Source of the DNA: Owenia fusiformis
Lineage: Eukaryota > Annelida > Polychaeta > Sabellida > Oweniidae
DNA: 64,000 bases
Assembly: GCA_903813345.2 (NCBI GenBank)
Contig: CAIIXF020000005.1
Coordinates: forward strand, 36,399,375 to 36,463,374
Direction of reading: 5' to 3'
Part shown: positions 45,301-56,429 of the stretch, in pieces
How the letters are laid out: each line of letters opens with the position of its first letter
Position numbering within the stretch: the stretch's first letter is position 1
Translations under genes and position numbers: made by a program
The notes under the pieces: generated by a model
What the model was told of the DNA's origin: nothing
What the model saw: the letters and a program-made list of their open reading frames with translations, nothing else
The model's database searches: none

Positions 45301-46492
45301 ATCAGCATTGTCAGCTCAGTAGACTACAGTGCTGGTATATATTAATTGATTAGTCGTTTTATTGCCATATTTTCTTGAATTTGAACATTTAATGTCCCAA
45401 ACTCACACAAACTGCAGAAAAGTATACACCATAAATCATATATACCAAAATGAGTGTCTCCAAGGCTTCACACCAGCGTATGCATAGTTCATTTGTCACG
45501 AGTTTGAGCTGAAATTTCGCCAAAATGAAGTAGGCTCAGGGTAGTCTCTGCCAGGTTTGTTTATTGTGGTAAGCTTGTAAGTGCTCAGAAGCAAATAATT
45601 CATGTGCGCAAAATAATCAAATAATCTGATTGGTTAAAACTTTGCTGCACATGCGCACAATGTATGCCATGTTTTTTCTAGTGATTTCGTTTCGTTTCAT
45701 GGAGTTTGCGTTTCAGTGTAACTTCCGCAAAAATGGCGGACCATGAACAGAATTAACAGGTAAAATCACTTCGTAATTTCAAGAGAACTTTTTACCTATA
45801 ATAGCAAAACTTTTGTTTTATTTGTGCATTCTATCTATCAGATAAGAGTCTCAGGGGTATTTAGGCAAATTTATTTTGGTAGGAGCACTCTGTTTAGTTT
45901 GAAAACGCACCCTTAATTATTATATATCAGCACTGTAGAGTAATGAGACTGAGAGATCTAAATCTCTGACACAAAACAAGAAAACAGCGATCGGGATTTA
46001 CAAAGACTGAATTCAGAGATCTAAGACTGTTTGGACTTTTTTGGAGATCCAACTTCTGGAGTAGAATTTTTAGAAAAAAAGGAAAGATACAGTTGGGGAC
46101 ATAAATAAATGAGAGGTGGATTTGCTGAAGTGAGGATTTCCCATGTTAAAAATAAGAGAATTTACAAGAGGCCATACATCAGTGGATGAGATTATACAAA
46201 ATGTAAAATATACAAATTTTAAGGGATGTGAATCTAGACAATATTGGAAATTATGGGCTTTCAGACCACCATAATTAGGAAATGGTGATCGAAAATCGAC
46301 CTGTCATTTATTTTTGTCCCCAACTGTAAAAATTCGTTGAAAAATGCTCTCAAAATGATTTTCAACTTCAGCTTCAACCTTATGAATCGACGAGATCTGA
46401 CATTTGACCATGATGATCTTGTCATGATTGTAAGTGAGGATTATCATAGAATACTCACCCTCTTCTTCCTCTTTCTTATCCCTCTTCAACAT
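36384..46492 (-). CDS. COPG: Coatomer subunit gamma (COPG), complete, 16 coding exons
   Basis: Coding exons in transcript order: 46459-46492, 44294-44424, 43994-44065, 43360-43439, 42966-43134, 42486-42730, 41768-41969, 41347-41558, 41015-41166, 40343-40687, 40082-40210, 39928-39942, 38280-38491, 37784-37952, 36978-37214, 36384-36613. Phases agree and the sum is 877 aa, against about 870 in vertebrates. The protein starts [11 protein letters not shown]. Exons 2-10 encode the HEAT-like adaptin N-terminal trunk (e.g. [41 protein letters not shown]). From about residue 600 comes the gamma-COP appendage (e.g. [34 protein letters not shown]), ending in SAVG. COPG is part of the COPI coat on Golgi vesicles; the trunk binds Arf1 and cargo motifs. 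Exon 12 is a 15-nt microexon flanked by phase-1 junctions. The intron after exon 7 starts with GC rather than GT. Intron 1 carries a large fold-back element. Confidence 0.97.
39928..39942 (-). other. COPG: 15-nt microexon of COPG (five codons)
   Basis: TTAAGCGTGAAGTTG is bounded by a pyrimidine/TTGCAG-type acceptor and a GTAGGT donor. It adds VKREV in frame. The exons on both sides also join in frame without it, so it could be a cassette exon in the linker before the appendage domain. Confidence 0.6.
42191..42390. mobile_element. 200-bp MITE in COPG intron 6
   Basis: The left tip ACCAGGCCCATAGCCAGG and the right tip CCTGGCTACGGGCCTGGT are inverted and flanked by TA on each side. The interior contains GGGGGGTT/AACCCCCC runs. 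It has no coding capacity. Confidence 0.75.
43584..43791. mobile_element. ~208-bp fold-back element with 24-bp flanking direct repeats
   Basis: The interior arms pair over about 85 bp each around GCCTGATGAAGATG / CATCTTCATCAGGC and GCTTGA.TTATCC. The flanks carry a 24-bp direct repeat with one mismatch (43560-43583 and 43792-43815; it contains CAGAAAAAACTAT). So long a duplication fits retroposition better than cut-and-paste transposition. It lies in COPG intron 3, between exons 3 and 4. Confidence 0.7.
44850..45750. mobile_element. ~900-bp fold-back element in COPG intron 1
   Basis: Two arms of about 400 bp are inverted copies. Examples are GTTACACTGAAAC.CAAACTCC near both ends, CAATCAGATTATTTGATTAT and its complement, and GGTTTGTTTATTGTGG and its complement. 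The boundaries are approximate and no target duplication was fixed. The left arm contains the 33-bp micro-insertion at 45144-45176 that the right arm lacks. Confidence 0.85.
45144..45176. mobile_element. 33-bp palindromic micro-insertion with 7-bp target duplication
   Basis: The insert has 13-bp arms, CATGGGCTTTCAA and its inverted copy, around 7 bp. It is flanked by GAGACAC at 45137-45143 and 45177-45183. The opposite arm of the host inverted repeat has one GAGACAC (complement at 45454-45460) and no insert, so the empty site is visible. Confidence 0.85.
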
Positions 46493-46720
46493 GTTATATC
46501 AATGAAAATATGAATATTCTATAAAATACGTCCCGGGTTCCACGTCACTTTGGTTGTGTGCGCAAGTTTTTGCGCATCTGGAAACGGAAATCGGAACACG
46601 GAAGTTCCGGTCACGAAAAAGGCGAACGAGTGTTAGATTTGGTTTGAATTTATACTTGTTTGATTTAATAAAATATCCACTATACTCCCACACGCTCGGC
46701 ACCAAAGCTTTATATGTCAT
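46493..46720 (-). promoter_or_regulatory. COPG: Probable COPG promoter
   Basis: The sequence directly upstream of the COPG ATG is locally richer in CpG than its surroundings. It contains ETS-type sites in ACGGAAGTTCCGG (46598-46610) and repeated TGCGCA. No TATA box is seen, which fits a housekeeping gene. The transcription start is not determined. Confidence 0.45.
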
Positions 46721-47045
46721 CACAGACAGTTGATATTTACACTTTCAATATTAACAATTTGACCGCAAGAATGAAGGAGCATTGAAGATTACGGGAGCAC
46801 AACCCGGCGGGGCACAATCATTCCAAAGAAAAACCCTGTGTCCCAAACATTCTCAAAATTCATTTCGTTCGTTGCGTACCTTCACTACAAAGGCTCGGAG
46901 ATTGTGTCCCAAACTCTCATAAACTCCCAAACTACGATCACTATTCATAATTGGCAGAAGTAGTAACAAGCAAGTGTGCGATCAGTAAAGGGGCAACAAA
47001 ATTAAACAGTTAATACACATTTAGAGTGAATAATCGTGGTCATAT

Positions 47046-47068
47046 CATTGGGTTTTCAAAAGCCCATG
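47046..47068. mobile_element. 23-bp micro-insertion with 7-bp target duplication
   Basis: CATTGGGTTTTC then AAAAGCCCATG is an imperfect palindrome with the same tips as the insert at 45144. It is flanked by GTCATAT at 47039-47045 and 47069-47075. No empty-site copy is available in the window. Confidence 0.7.
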
Positions 47069-47410
47069 GTCATATCCAGGAGGAGAAAGTAAAATGTTGA
47101 GTCTATGATACTGTCGTTGATGAAATTTAAAATTGTGTTTGGACTGTACACATTTTTCTTGTTCACGATAATGAGGAAAACTTTTTGATTTTATCACTGT
47201 TCTTCCCAACTTACCATGAAAAGAAAATGTGGCATTCTTGCGTTTTTAAGAGAAAAACGATTTGATTGCAGACAGTTAAAAAAGGTAGCATCTGGCTCAT
47301 TAAAAATGCCTTTTCTGTCCTTATTTATTTAAATTTCGTTCTTTTATCGAAAAAACTGTATACCTTCTCATGTTGTGAACTGATAACTGTCAGCAAACCT
47401 TACAAACAAT

Positions 47411-47953
47411 CACTGGTGATCCACTCGATTACGCTGGTTACCGAAACGGTTCGTTTTGGCATGGGCATTCAACTAGTTGAATGCCCATGGTTTTGGTAAC
47501 AAAATGTCGGAACATCGAAGGTACGATTTTTCTTTTTCCTTATTTCATAGGTTACAGGCAGAATTCCCACGACATTTTTAACACAAACGTGTATTAGTAT
47601 CATATGTTTAAGAAAATGTACATATTTGTGAACAAATAGTTCAGAAGACAACAGAATCGTCGATTTAATTCCTCACTTAAGTTACATAAACGGTTTTCGA
47701 AAAACGATTAAGATCTGCACTTTTAACCCAAACCGTTTATGTAACTTAAGTGAGGCATTAAATCGACGATTCGCTGTTGTGTTTTAAAACATATGATGCT
47801 AATACACGTTTGTGAGAACAAACGTCGTGGGGATTCTGGCCTACAACGCGTGAAATAAGGAAAAAAGAAAAATCGTACCTTCGACGTTCCGACATTTTGT
47901 TACCAAAACGAACCGTTTCGGTAACCAGCGTAATCGCGAGCAGATCACCAGTG
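47411..47953. mobile_element. Fold-back MITE with 6-bp target duplication
   Basis: The left end CACTGGTGATC and the right end GATCACCAGTG are inverted. Arms of about 270 bp follow, including GTTACCGAAACGGTTCGTTT and AAACGGTTT/AAACCGTTT near the centre. The element is flanked by AACAAT at 47405-47410 and 47954-47959. Its left arm is interrupted by the 30-bp micro-insertion at 47460-47489. Confidence 0.85.
47460..47489. mobile_element. 30-bp perfect palindromic micro-insertion with 7-bp target duplication
   Basis: The arms CATGGGCATTCAACT and their exact inverted copy meet with no loop. The insert is flanked by GTTTTGG at 47453-47459 and 47490-47496. The opposite arm of the surrounding fold-back element (about 47900-47915) has a single copy of that 7-mer and no insert. 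Confidence 0.88.
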
Positions 47954-48740
47954 AACAATGTCACATCTCTTCAAAGTTCAAACACCAATGTTAAAAATTA
48001 TGAAAGATATCAAGATTTATAGAAAAATGCATTAATTTGTTTGTGCCAATCAGGATGACTAAGGAATGCAATAATAAACACAAATATGACAAAGACAAAA
48101 ATATCGTACTTCCTTACTAAGTTCCAACTTTGGTAAAAAAAACTTCAATTAATTTCTTCATAAGCTAAAGAACCGTTTTCATGGTTTTAACAACCCCCGA
48201 TGACAACCATGATAGACAATCGCTTTTCAAAAAATATATACTGAATGATATAATCATTATCACTGAAAGTCGCAATTTTAACTAATCAAAGGGGCAAATT
48301 CCCATCATATTTATCAATCATGATCTTACATGTATGTTAGAACCATTTTAATTGCACTTTCTTGGTTTTAAAGATGATTACAGGAGACAGTGATTTTGTT
48401 TGGATGATTTGATAGCTGAATTGGTCATTATCAAATGCATGGTCTCATAATAGCAAAGCCAATTGCCATCTTGTGGAAAAAGACTTTCTTGGATTTCCCT
48501 AAGATCTAAATTTTTCTAATAGTGAATGTGGAAAACTACAACATAAGTGGAAATGTCATATAGATGTCACCCCTTTATTATGTCTCTGATTTTATAAGCC
48601 AACTTCCTTTCCCTGCACTTCTTTTGTACCCCAGTTGCATTCCAGTTGCATCGTCCAACTGTTTTAAGTCATCGATGACTAAATATAAGCTCAAAATGGG
48701 CAAGCAAAGCAAATGATAAATACAAACAACAACATAGACT

Positions 48741-48768
48741 GCACAATCAAGCCCATGGCACAATCAAG
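48741..48768. repeat. 11-bp direct repeat flanking CCCATG
   Basis: GCACAATCAAG occurs at 48741-48751 and 48758-48768 with CCCATG between. CCCATG equals the right tip of the micro-insertions, and as in those the following repeat begins with G. This could be a collapsed insertion or a chance local duplication. Confidence 0.4.
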
Positions 48769-49184
48769 TTTTAGTGCTGAAACAACCAAAGGTCCAGGAC
48801 TGGAGTGTACTCAGACAGGACCCCGGGTACAGGACAATATAACTATGTGTATAATAATGGTGTACATATCGAAAAATGTACATTAAATGCCATGCTTATA
48901 GTTTCCCAAAAGGAATTGTGTTGAACAATCAGCAATATGTAAAGTCCAGAACAATCCGAGGATGGAGAAGAACAATGATCCGAGTACTTCGGAACAATCA
49001 GTAACTATTGCCCACGGCAATGACAGCCAACTTGAGTATCTTAGAGTATCGTAAATTCATATAATTGATTACAAAAATAAATTTCTCAAACATTATTCTG
49101 AACGAGAACGGAACGCTGTTTTTGTTTTGATTGTTTGCTCTTCATTCTTAGCGCACCTGCAGTCAATCAAGAGAACTGAAGGAA

Positions 49185-49192
49185 TGACGTCA
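49185..49192. promoter_or_regulatory. Consensus CRE (TGACGTCA) with adjacent GC box
   Basis: A perfect TGACGTCA palindrome is followed within 10 bp by GGGGCGGAGC, about 380 bp upstream of the ATG at 49567. It is a plausible proximal promoter element of the PET-LIM gene. Binding is inferred from the motif only. Confidence 0.45.
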
Positions 49193-49566
49193 TCAAAAGG
49201 GGCGGAGCACGGGTTGTTGATACATGGTTTGAATTTGGAAAATACCTTCTCTCGGAAAAACTTTGAAAAAGTAGCATAAATTCTCGAAAGTGGTGGACTA
49301 AACTTACCAAATACATCAATTAACAACGTATCTATTACTGTGTCGTATTTTGACGCTCGGGTATAGTATTTCTACTGAGTAAATAGAGCTGATTTTGACA
49401 ACAATTTTGTTCAAACAAACTCGCATTCAAAACCAATATGGAGGATTGTAAACTCGGAGCAACGTACTTAGATAAGAACTGATAAAAGGATTTTACGAAA
49501 GTTTTAACAGATCAGGGGAATATTTAAGAAGATTCTTAAAGTGTTATATCCTGTGCTTTAGTTAGG

Positions 49567-52500
49567 ATGGCGGAATCTCCACTCAAGGTGAGTTTTTGTA
49601 CATTATTTTGGTTCTAGAAAACTTTTAGAAAAATTCAAAACTAAAAATCAAGTGAAAAGCCATGTGCAAGAATTTGACATTGATGCCTTCAATTGCTACA
49701 TTTACGGATTCTTAGGTTTCAAATTAATTGACTTTTGGTATTTATAATTGTGAAGTTGTGATATTACAAACTATTCTTGACATCCTATTCTCGAGTATGA
49801 TCTCGATAAATCTGCACGCGGAATGAATGGATCGAGCACGTAGCCACTAGCCTCGGTCACTCGGTGGGTGTAAACAATTGTGCATATTGTAGATTATTTC
49901 AAACCCCAAGAGCAGTATCAAAACTTAAAGATATCACACGATATTCTGTTACATGGAAGAATTGTTGTGGCATCAGTCGAAACTGTTATCCTGACCTATA
50001 GTTCGTACTAAAGACCATCACCAACAATTCAATTTTCTTTCCAAATCACGATTAAGTTTCAAATACAAGACATATGCTTGAATCATAGTTTCAGATCTTG
50101 TCTTGCATCGATGACCACGTGTTTCCTTATCTTCATCATATATGAACATAAAGATGCTGAATAAAGAAATAGAGTGCAGGAAGAACCAAGCATTGAGACA
50201 AGGAGATATTCAGTATCTCAAAACCATTCTGAAAAAGTACTGTACGAGCTGTATGAGCCTGTGATAACTCAAGACGCTCAATGTCCAAGTATATCAATTT
50301 TATGGTGTTTTGTCACCTGGTTTCATAGTGCCAGACAGTCACATACTTGGAAATTTCTAAGTACTATTTCACGAGAAAAGTACTTAAGTTTGAAAAAGAA
50401 AGTACAACATAATCTAAACAAACTTTCAACTGTATTTATAGTATTTATATAAAGGAAGCTTAGTAACCTAAACCAGCAGCCATTTTTAAAACCCTACCAT
50501 AAGTTGATGGTGATACATACACTGTTTTTCATTAAATATTCGTATTGAGCTGCAGACAAATTGTATCAACTTAAAATCCACCTGCCGATTTTTTACTGCA
50601 GATCAAACTCACGTCTCTGTACTTCTCAATACTCTTTGAATTCCATCACCTGGTTTATAGGCGAACAGTTGGAACTTTTAAATCAATTAATCACAACACA
50701 TTCAAACAAAGGTCTGATTTGGAAATGTTATAGTGACCTAACGCCAGAATTATTTGAAAATGACAGTTGGCCTGGCCAGGGGAAGATATGAACTAATTAA
50801 TAACAACCTGATATGGTCTCCATGGTAATTAACATGCAAATTACTGTTGGTCTCTATAGTAACAAAATAACTGACCAGATTTGAATTCATTTTCAAATAA
50901 TCAACCTTAGTTCTTGAAACATGTGCTTCTTACTAATAACAACCAATTTGATAAATAAAAAACATTAATTTGTGGTTTATGAGTATTGAATACCCATTTC
51001 ATTAATATGATTCCAAGTTTTCAGTTGAAAGATAATAGGCTTGTTTGAATGCATATGCATGGCAGATGTTTCTCGGATCTTTAGATAGTTGGGTAAACAT
51101 AGAGCTTTTCACCTAATTCAGATAAAGCTCTAAAAATACATGGAAATTCCTTTGCTCTTTAATCTCTTTGCCCAATTTTGAAATATTATACTGGTCAAGC
51201 TGATTTTATACCATTTGTCTCAACATTTTTAACAAACAACCAATTTTAGGCATTTTATAATCATTTTACATATTTGAGAAATCTATTTTGATGTAATTTC
51301 AAAATAAAATTGTAAGTTTCAATCTTTTGCTATATTTTTTATTCTAAAACATGATATTTTATTTCCATGTGCTCTTAAGTGGAACTTATATAAAATTGAA
51401 CAAGTATGGACTTTGTAGTTATATACCCATCCAGAATTAAGACCCATCATTGTACAAAAACTCATTAAAATTCAAACTAGAGATGATCTATTTGAAAAAC
51501 AATGGTATAAAACTAATTCGTCCATCAAAAGTTGAATAATACATCTGCCTCTATGCAACAGCTTTTTATTATGCTGTTTGATTGCAGCGTTTTTTTTCTT
51601 GTTTTTATAACCGTTGAGCTGGGATAGATATACATGTACTGAATATGGTATATTATTTTCAAACCAATGAGGAAAGAATGAGGTAACATATTTAGGATTA
51701 GTAGAAAATCAACTTGTTATTTAACAAATACTGGTATCTAGATCTATTAATTTCAGCAAATGACACAGCTTTTTGGTTCAATGAAGCATGCTTACGCGGC
51801 CTTTCCATTTGTTTGGGTTCTTAAATGAGAGATTCATCTTTTACCTAACCTCTGCACTCAGGGTTAAGTTAAATGAGACCTTTTTAATTTTGCTTCAAGT
51901 CTTTATGACCCCCTCTCTCTCACTCACCCCCATAAGGGGAAGCAGAGGTAGGGGGTGTTAAGACTTAATGCTAGACTATCCTTTCTCAATATGGCTATAC
52001 CTTTACCTAGAGACTATGTCAATGTAGGGTAGTTTGGCCAGCTGGGACCGCAACTGTTAGAAACTTTTCTCACACCAACAAGTCTCTTGTATAGTTTAAT
52101 TATTCATTTATGTGTTCTAGACTATGTATATATGAAATTCACTTTCTTGAAGTGTACATAAACATATACAAGAAAGCTTAACAGGAAATTCTGGTAGAGC
52201 TATAATCTCATAAGCAGTCAAGAAAACAATCGCAATTCTTGGCCACGTTGATCAAAGATTTTATTTACACTTATATTAACTATTTAGATTAAAGCCCTTA
52301 CTTCTTAATTCTTATTTATTAGAATCATAAATTTCATAATTGCATAATTTTTAAATGTCAAATTGGAAACGTCTGGAAATATGAAGCTGATTTAACCCCC
52401 TTAAAGGTTTGTAAAAGGCTTAACACTAAGGTTTTAATTGTTGTTTAGGAACTTTATTTGGAGTAAAGATTAGGTGTATTTGGAGAGGTATTCAGTAGAA

Positions 52501-55500
52501 AGTGGGACACTTTAACTTGATTGGTGGTACAAGATATAGTAAAGAACAAATTAAGGTGAAGAAATAAGACGGTGTTGTAACTTTAAATTGACATTTTGAT
52601 TTTAATGCCAAATTGTTAGACATACAATGTAAGGATTATTTGATGAGGAAAATTAACCTTTAACTCATAGTTGGTCAAAATAATGGTTAATATTTCATGA
52701 TCTTTGATCAAATTTCAAATTATTTTTCAACCACTGCATTATACTTTTTGGGATACGTTATGTAGAAATGGTAGAAAGTAAGAAAATTGAAATATGTACT
52801 TGAAAATGTACTGCAGTGTATATTGACAATGCTTCCTTGAGCTTCTTAGTTTAACTGAGGAGAGTGTCCAAATATTTAGGTTTTGCTGTATCTATGGATT
52901 CATGCAATATTTTCCCAGGAGAAATTTCAAGTGTCCGTTACATACTTAAATACACATGCTCATGGTGTACATTAGGGCACCCTATTGCATGTGAAGCCTA
53001 ATGGTTGAAACAGCATAGAGACATAATTTTCAAATCAAAATCTTACGAATTGGGCTAATTGTCTCACTGGTCAACTTGTTGGGTTGATTAAAGGTGTCAG
53101 ACTCAAGTCGTTGCTAGATTACAGGTGTCTCAGAATAAAATACTCGATTGTCTTTTTTCCAATTCAAATTAGAAAGTCTTAGTGTCACAAATGGAGGAAG
53201 TAAACCAATATCACCTGTCATATAACATCTAAATTATAATATGATTGCGGGAAAATCTTTTAGCTTTTCATGTGAAACATAGAAATAATTTGGCTTTTGT
53301 AAGACCTAATGACATTATCAACACAGGTTTATTCAGATTGCATGTACTTTAGCAATCCTTTGATGTAGTCAAAATAAGTGATAATATATTTAAGATGGGC
53401 TGTAACTTCATAAGTAAATACCTAACTTCAGTTTCTTGGAACCATCTTGGAAAGTTGCATAAGCTTTCAAACGGGAAAATCTTAAAATGGTGCATTTGAA
53501 ATATAATGCCCCAAAATCGAGATTAGTATTCTTAAACATTCTTGAGATGAAATAGAGCCTAGATTAAGCTTCGAAGTAGTATATACCTTTCATTTTGATG
53601 TCATAGAAACAAGTAACATGGACCAGTCACAACAAATAATGTTTCATAACGACTGTAATGTACATACAAATATTATAGATTATACCAATATCTAAGCCTG
53701 ATTCATCAATTGATCTCAGAAGCTAAAAATATCTCATCCATTTTTTTCTTCTATTTATAAATGAACATTGATAGCATGACTGTACCATATATGGACTAGA
53801 ACACAATTTTTGCATGTGTAGTTTATGTACATTCCCCTCTATAAATTTGGCAACCAGATGCTTTCATTCGACTAAGCATATCAAAGCTTGTCACTGTTTG
53901 AGTCTTAATTTTGGAATCTATTACAAATTTGATTTTTGAAAAAAAAAAGATTTCTTTAAAAATGGCCAAACATAAAGAGGCTTTGATGAGTGATCCCAAA
54001 GCAGCCCTCCAGTTGCTAAACTTATGGAGGGTAGTGTACTACATACTGTTTGTTCAAAACTTCATTCATTATTCAGCCCTTTAAGCTAAACTGGACACTC
54101 CACTAGTATAGAGTGTAAAACACTTGATTTTATCAAATACATTTTCCAGTAAAACACTAATGAAGTTTGCACTGGAGGATGATTCCCACAATGCAACATT
54201 GTTTGATTGAGCCACTGTTTAATAATAGGTTTATGGGATGAAACATACCCCTGTTTTCAGTTTTACCTTGAGGATCATTGTATTTTAATCAAGCTGTTGT
54301 GAGGGGGATGCAGATACAGTACTTCCAAAATAATGTATGTCTATTTTTAACTGACTCAAATCAAAGTGATATTTGGAAATATAGTATCAGGAGAGAGAGG
54401 GAGGGGGTGATATTTTCTATGTAGTATATGTGCTGTTGGATATTGTTTTTAGAGGTTTGGGTTTGATTTTTGTTTTCTGATGTTATCGTGTGTTCTTTTT
54501 TATATAGCTAAGTGCTCACAGTTTGAGCTTTTACATAATATGCTTCAATAGTATTTGTACCTGTATAAGCAAAATAAATAAATTTAAGTCACTGTCCAGG
54601 AAAATGTTAAAATATTGATAGTTTAATTTATCACAGTGAGACATCTTAACTCAGTCCATCCATGGGTCCAAACCTTGTTCATAATAAGCATGCCACTTCG
54701 TTTGCCAAAATATTAATTAATTTATACAAAATGAACTTCTCTAAGCGAGTATATAAACAAGTTGTAAAACCTAATAGTTCATCCTTGACTTGGATATCCT
54801 GATTCTTTCAAGATCTCAGAACTCTGAACTTTTAATCATTACATAACACGCTTTCAGCTCCAATTAACACGTTGTCTCCCATCAAATTGATGGTATTCAC
54901 ACGCCATTACATCTCTGATTTGCTAGTTTTTCTGTGTATCTAACATTTAGTATATTGGAACAATAAATTCAATGATATCAAACATTGCCTACTATAACTA
55001 CTATGAGAAAATACAGAGGCATGCCTAGTATTGCCTCTTCAATTAAAAGATTAGTAAGTTTGTTTTTTGAACAACCCTTGTATATTAGAACTTAGAAGCA
55101 TTGTTTAATCAGTCTGGTTTTATAGGTTATTTGTCACTGTATTATAAAAGAAGGATCTATTTTTTATGTATAATCAGAATACACTACACAAGGGGCAATA
55201 TTAAGTATGTCATCCTCCGAACACAGGGCTTCAGACGTCATCTTCTCCTTTCTTTCTAGATCCCGCAGAGTGGATGATATCTAGAACCCTGCTCTTGGAG
55301 AATGACAAAATCAAATACTGTAAACCATATATAACAAATAAAACCAATGACCCTAATTGTCTCTGTACCATCATAAAATGCTATTATGATGGCTTTACTT
55401 CATTTATTTAATGCTGGTTCTCTTTTTTACTGCCTTTTCTCTGAGAACAACCATTTCAGATATCATAATTATTATCATTTCTAGACAAAGTATCTTTTGA

Positions 55501-56429
55501 AGTTCAGTTCTGAAGAATCTGATTATGCAGACTCCATCAAATATCTGACCATTGTCCGAGTGAGCCATCTTAATAATTTATGGGAATCGTTGAATTGTCA
55601 TTTCTCAAGATGGTTTTGAAGTGAAACTGGAATCACAATAAAGATTTATACAACTGCACACAAAGAGTGATTAATGTATCTTATCTGCTTACAAAGGGAT
55701 GAAAAACAATGTATTAGAATGTTTATTCTTTCGTATGCAACTGTTCCTCCCAAAGGGCTATTGACTGTATAATTAACATTTAAATTATTTCAATAACTGT
55801 GAATCAGTAGTTAATAGGAATAAACAAAGGGAGTAATTATTGGTGTAGTGAAAAATGGAAATCTACTTCTGTTCAGGCTTTTCAAATTCCCAATAGTGTT
55901 TAACTTCAAAGTGTGATATTGCGCTATGATATATGCAGTTCATTGCTGTTTTTGACAGTTATAAGATATTTCTCTCCTAATTACGCATTTCAGTCTAATT
56001 GACCATTGTGAGAATTATACTAAAAATGCAATAAAATGTTTTCTCATATGCAGTAAAGAAACTTGTCAAATATTTCTGTAATGAAAAATGTATTGGTTTG
56101 TATCTTATTATAATGAAATGCAATTTACGAAAAGGCAAAAATATGTGGTAAATGGAGTCAGACATAAGCCCCCTGCTCTCCGGGGAATAAATTTTTTTTT
56201 TTGAATCAAGATTGGTTAAGACAACTAGATGGTCAATTTTGGTCATCAAACAGACTGGTTGGTAAGAGGTGTCACATTATTTTATAGTTTTTGAATGGTT
56301 TTGTCATTTTGTTTTATAGATGGAGTCACCGTCAATGTTGCAGAGTCCCGATCGTGAGCCAATCAGAATTCAACAACCATGTTTGAAGTGTGGTGACGCA
56401 TGCCCCGGATTTTCCCTTCACTATTGGAG
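49567..56429 (+). CDS. 5' part of a testin/prickle-like PET-LIM protein gene (partial)
   Basis: Exon 1 (49567-49587) encodes MAESPLK and exon 2 (56320-56429) continues in phase 0 with MESPSMLQSPDREPIRIQ and then CLKCGDACPGFSLHYWR, ending in phase 2 at GTGAGA. The Cys-x-x-Cys...Cys-Pro-Gly-Phe...His-x-Trp-Arg pattern resembles the Cys-rich segment before the PET domain in testin and LMCD1-type proteins, which act at focal adhesions and in actin organisation. Testin is the best guess. Exon 2 also opens with an ATG, so an alternative first exon could use that start. No later exon is visible up to 64000, so the PET and LIM domains must lie beyond the window. The short first exon followed by a 6.7 kb intron is usual for this kind of gene. 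Confidence 0.6.
49588..56319 (+). other. Large first intron of the PET-LIM gene
   Basis: The intron is bounded by a GTGAGT donor and a TTTTATAG acceptor. I see no embedded gene. Open frames here are short and AT-rich with no recognisable domain. Confidence 0.55.
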
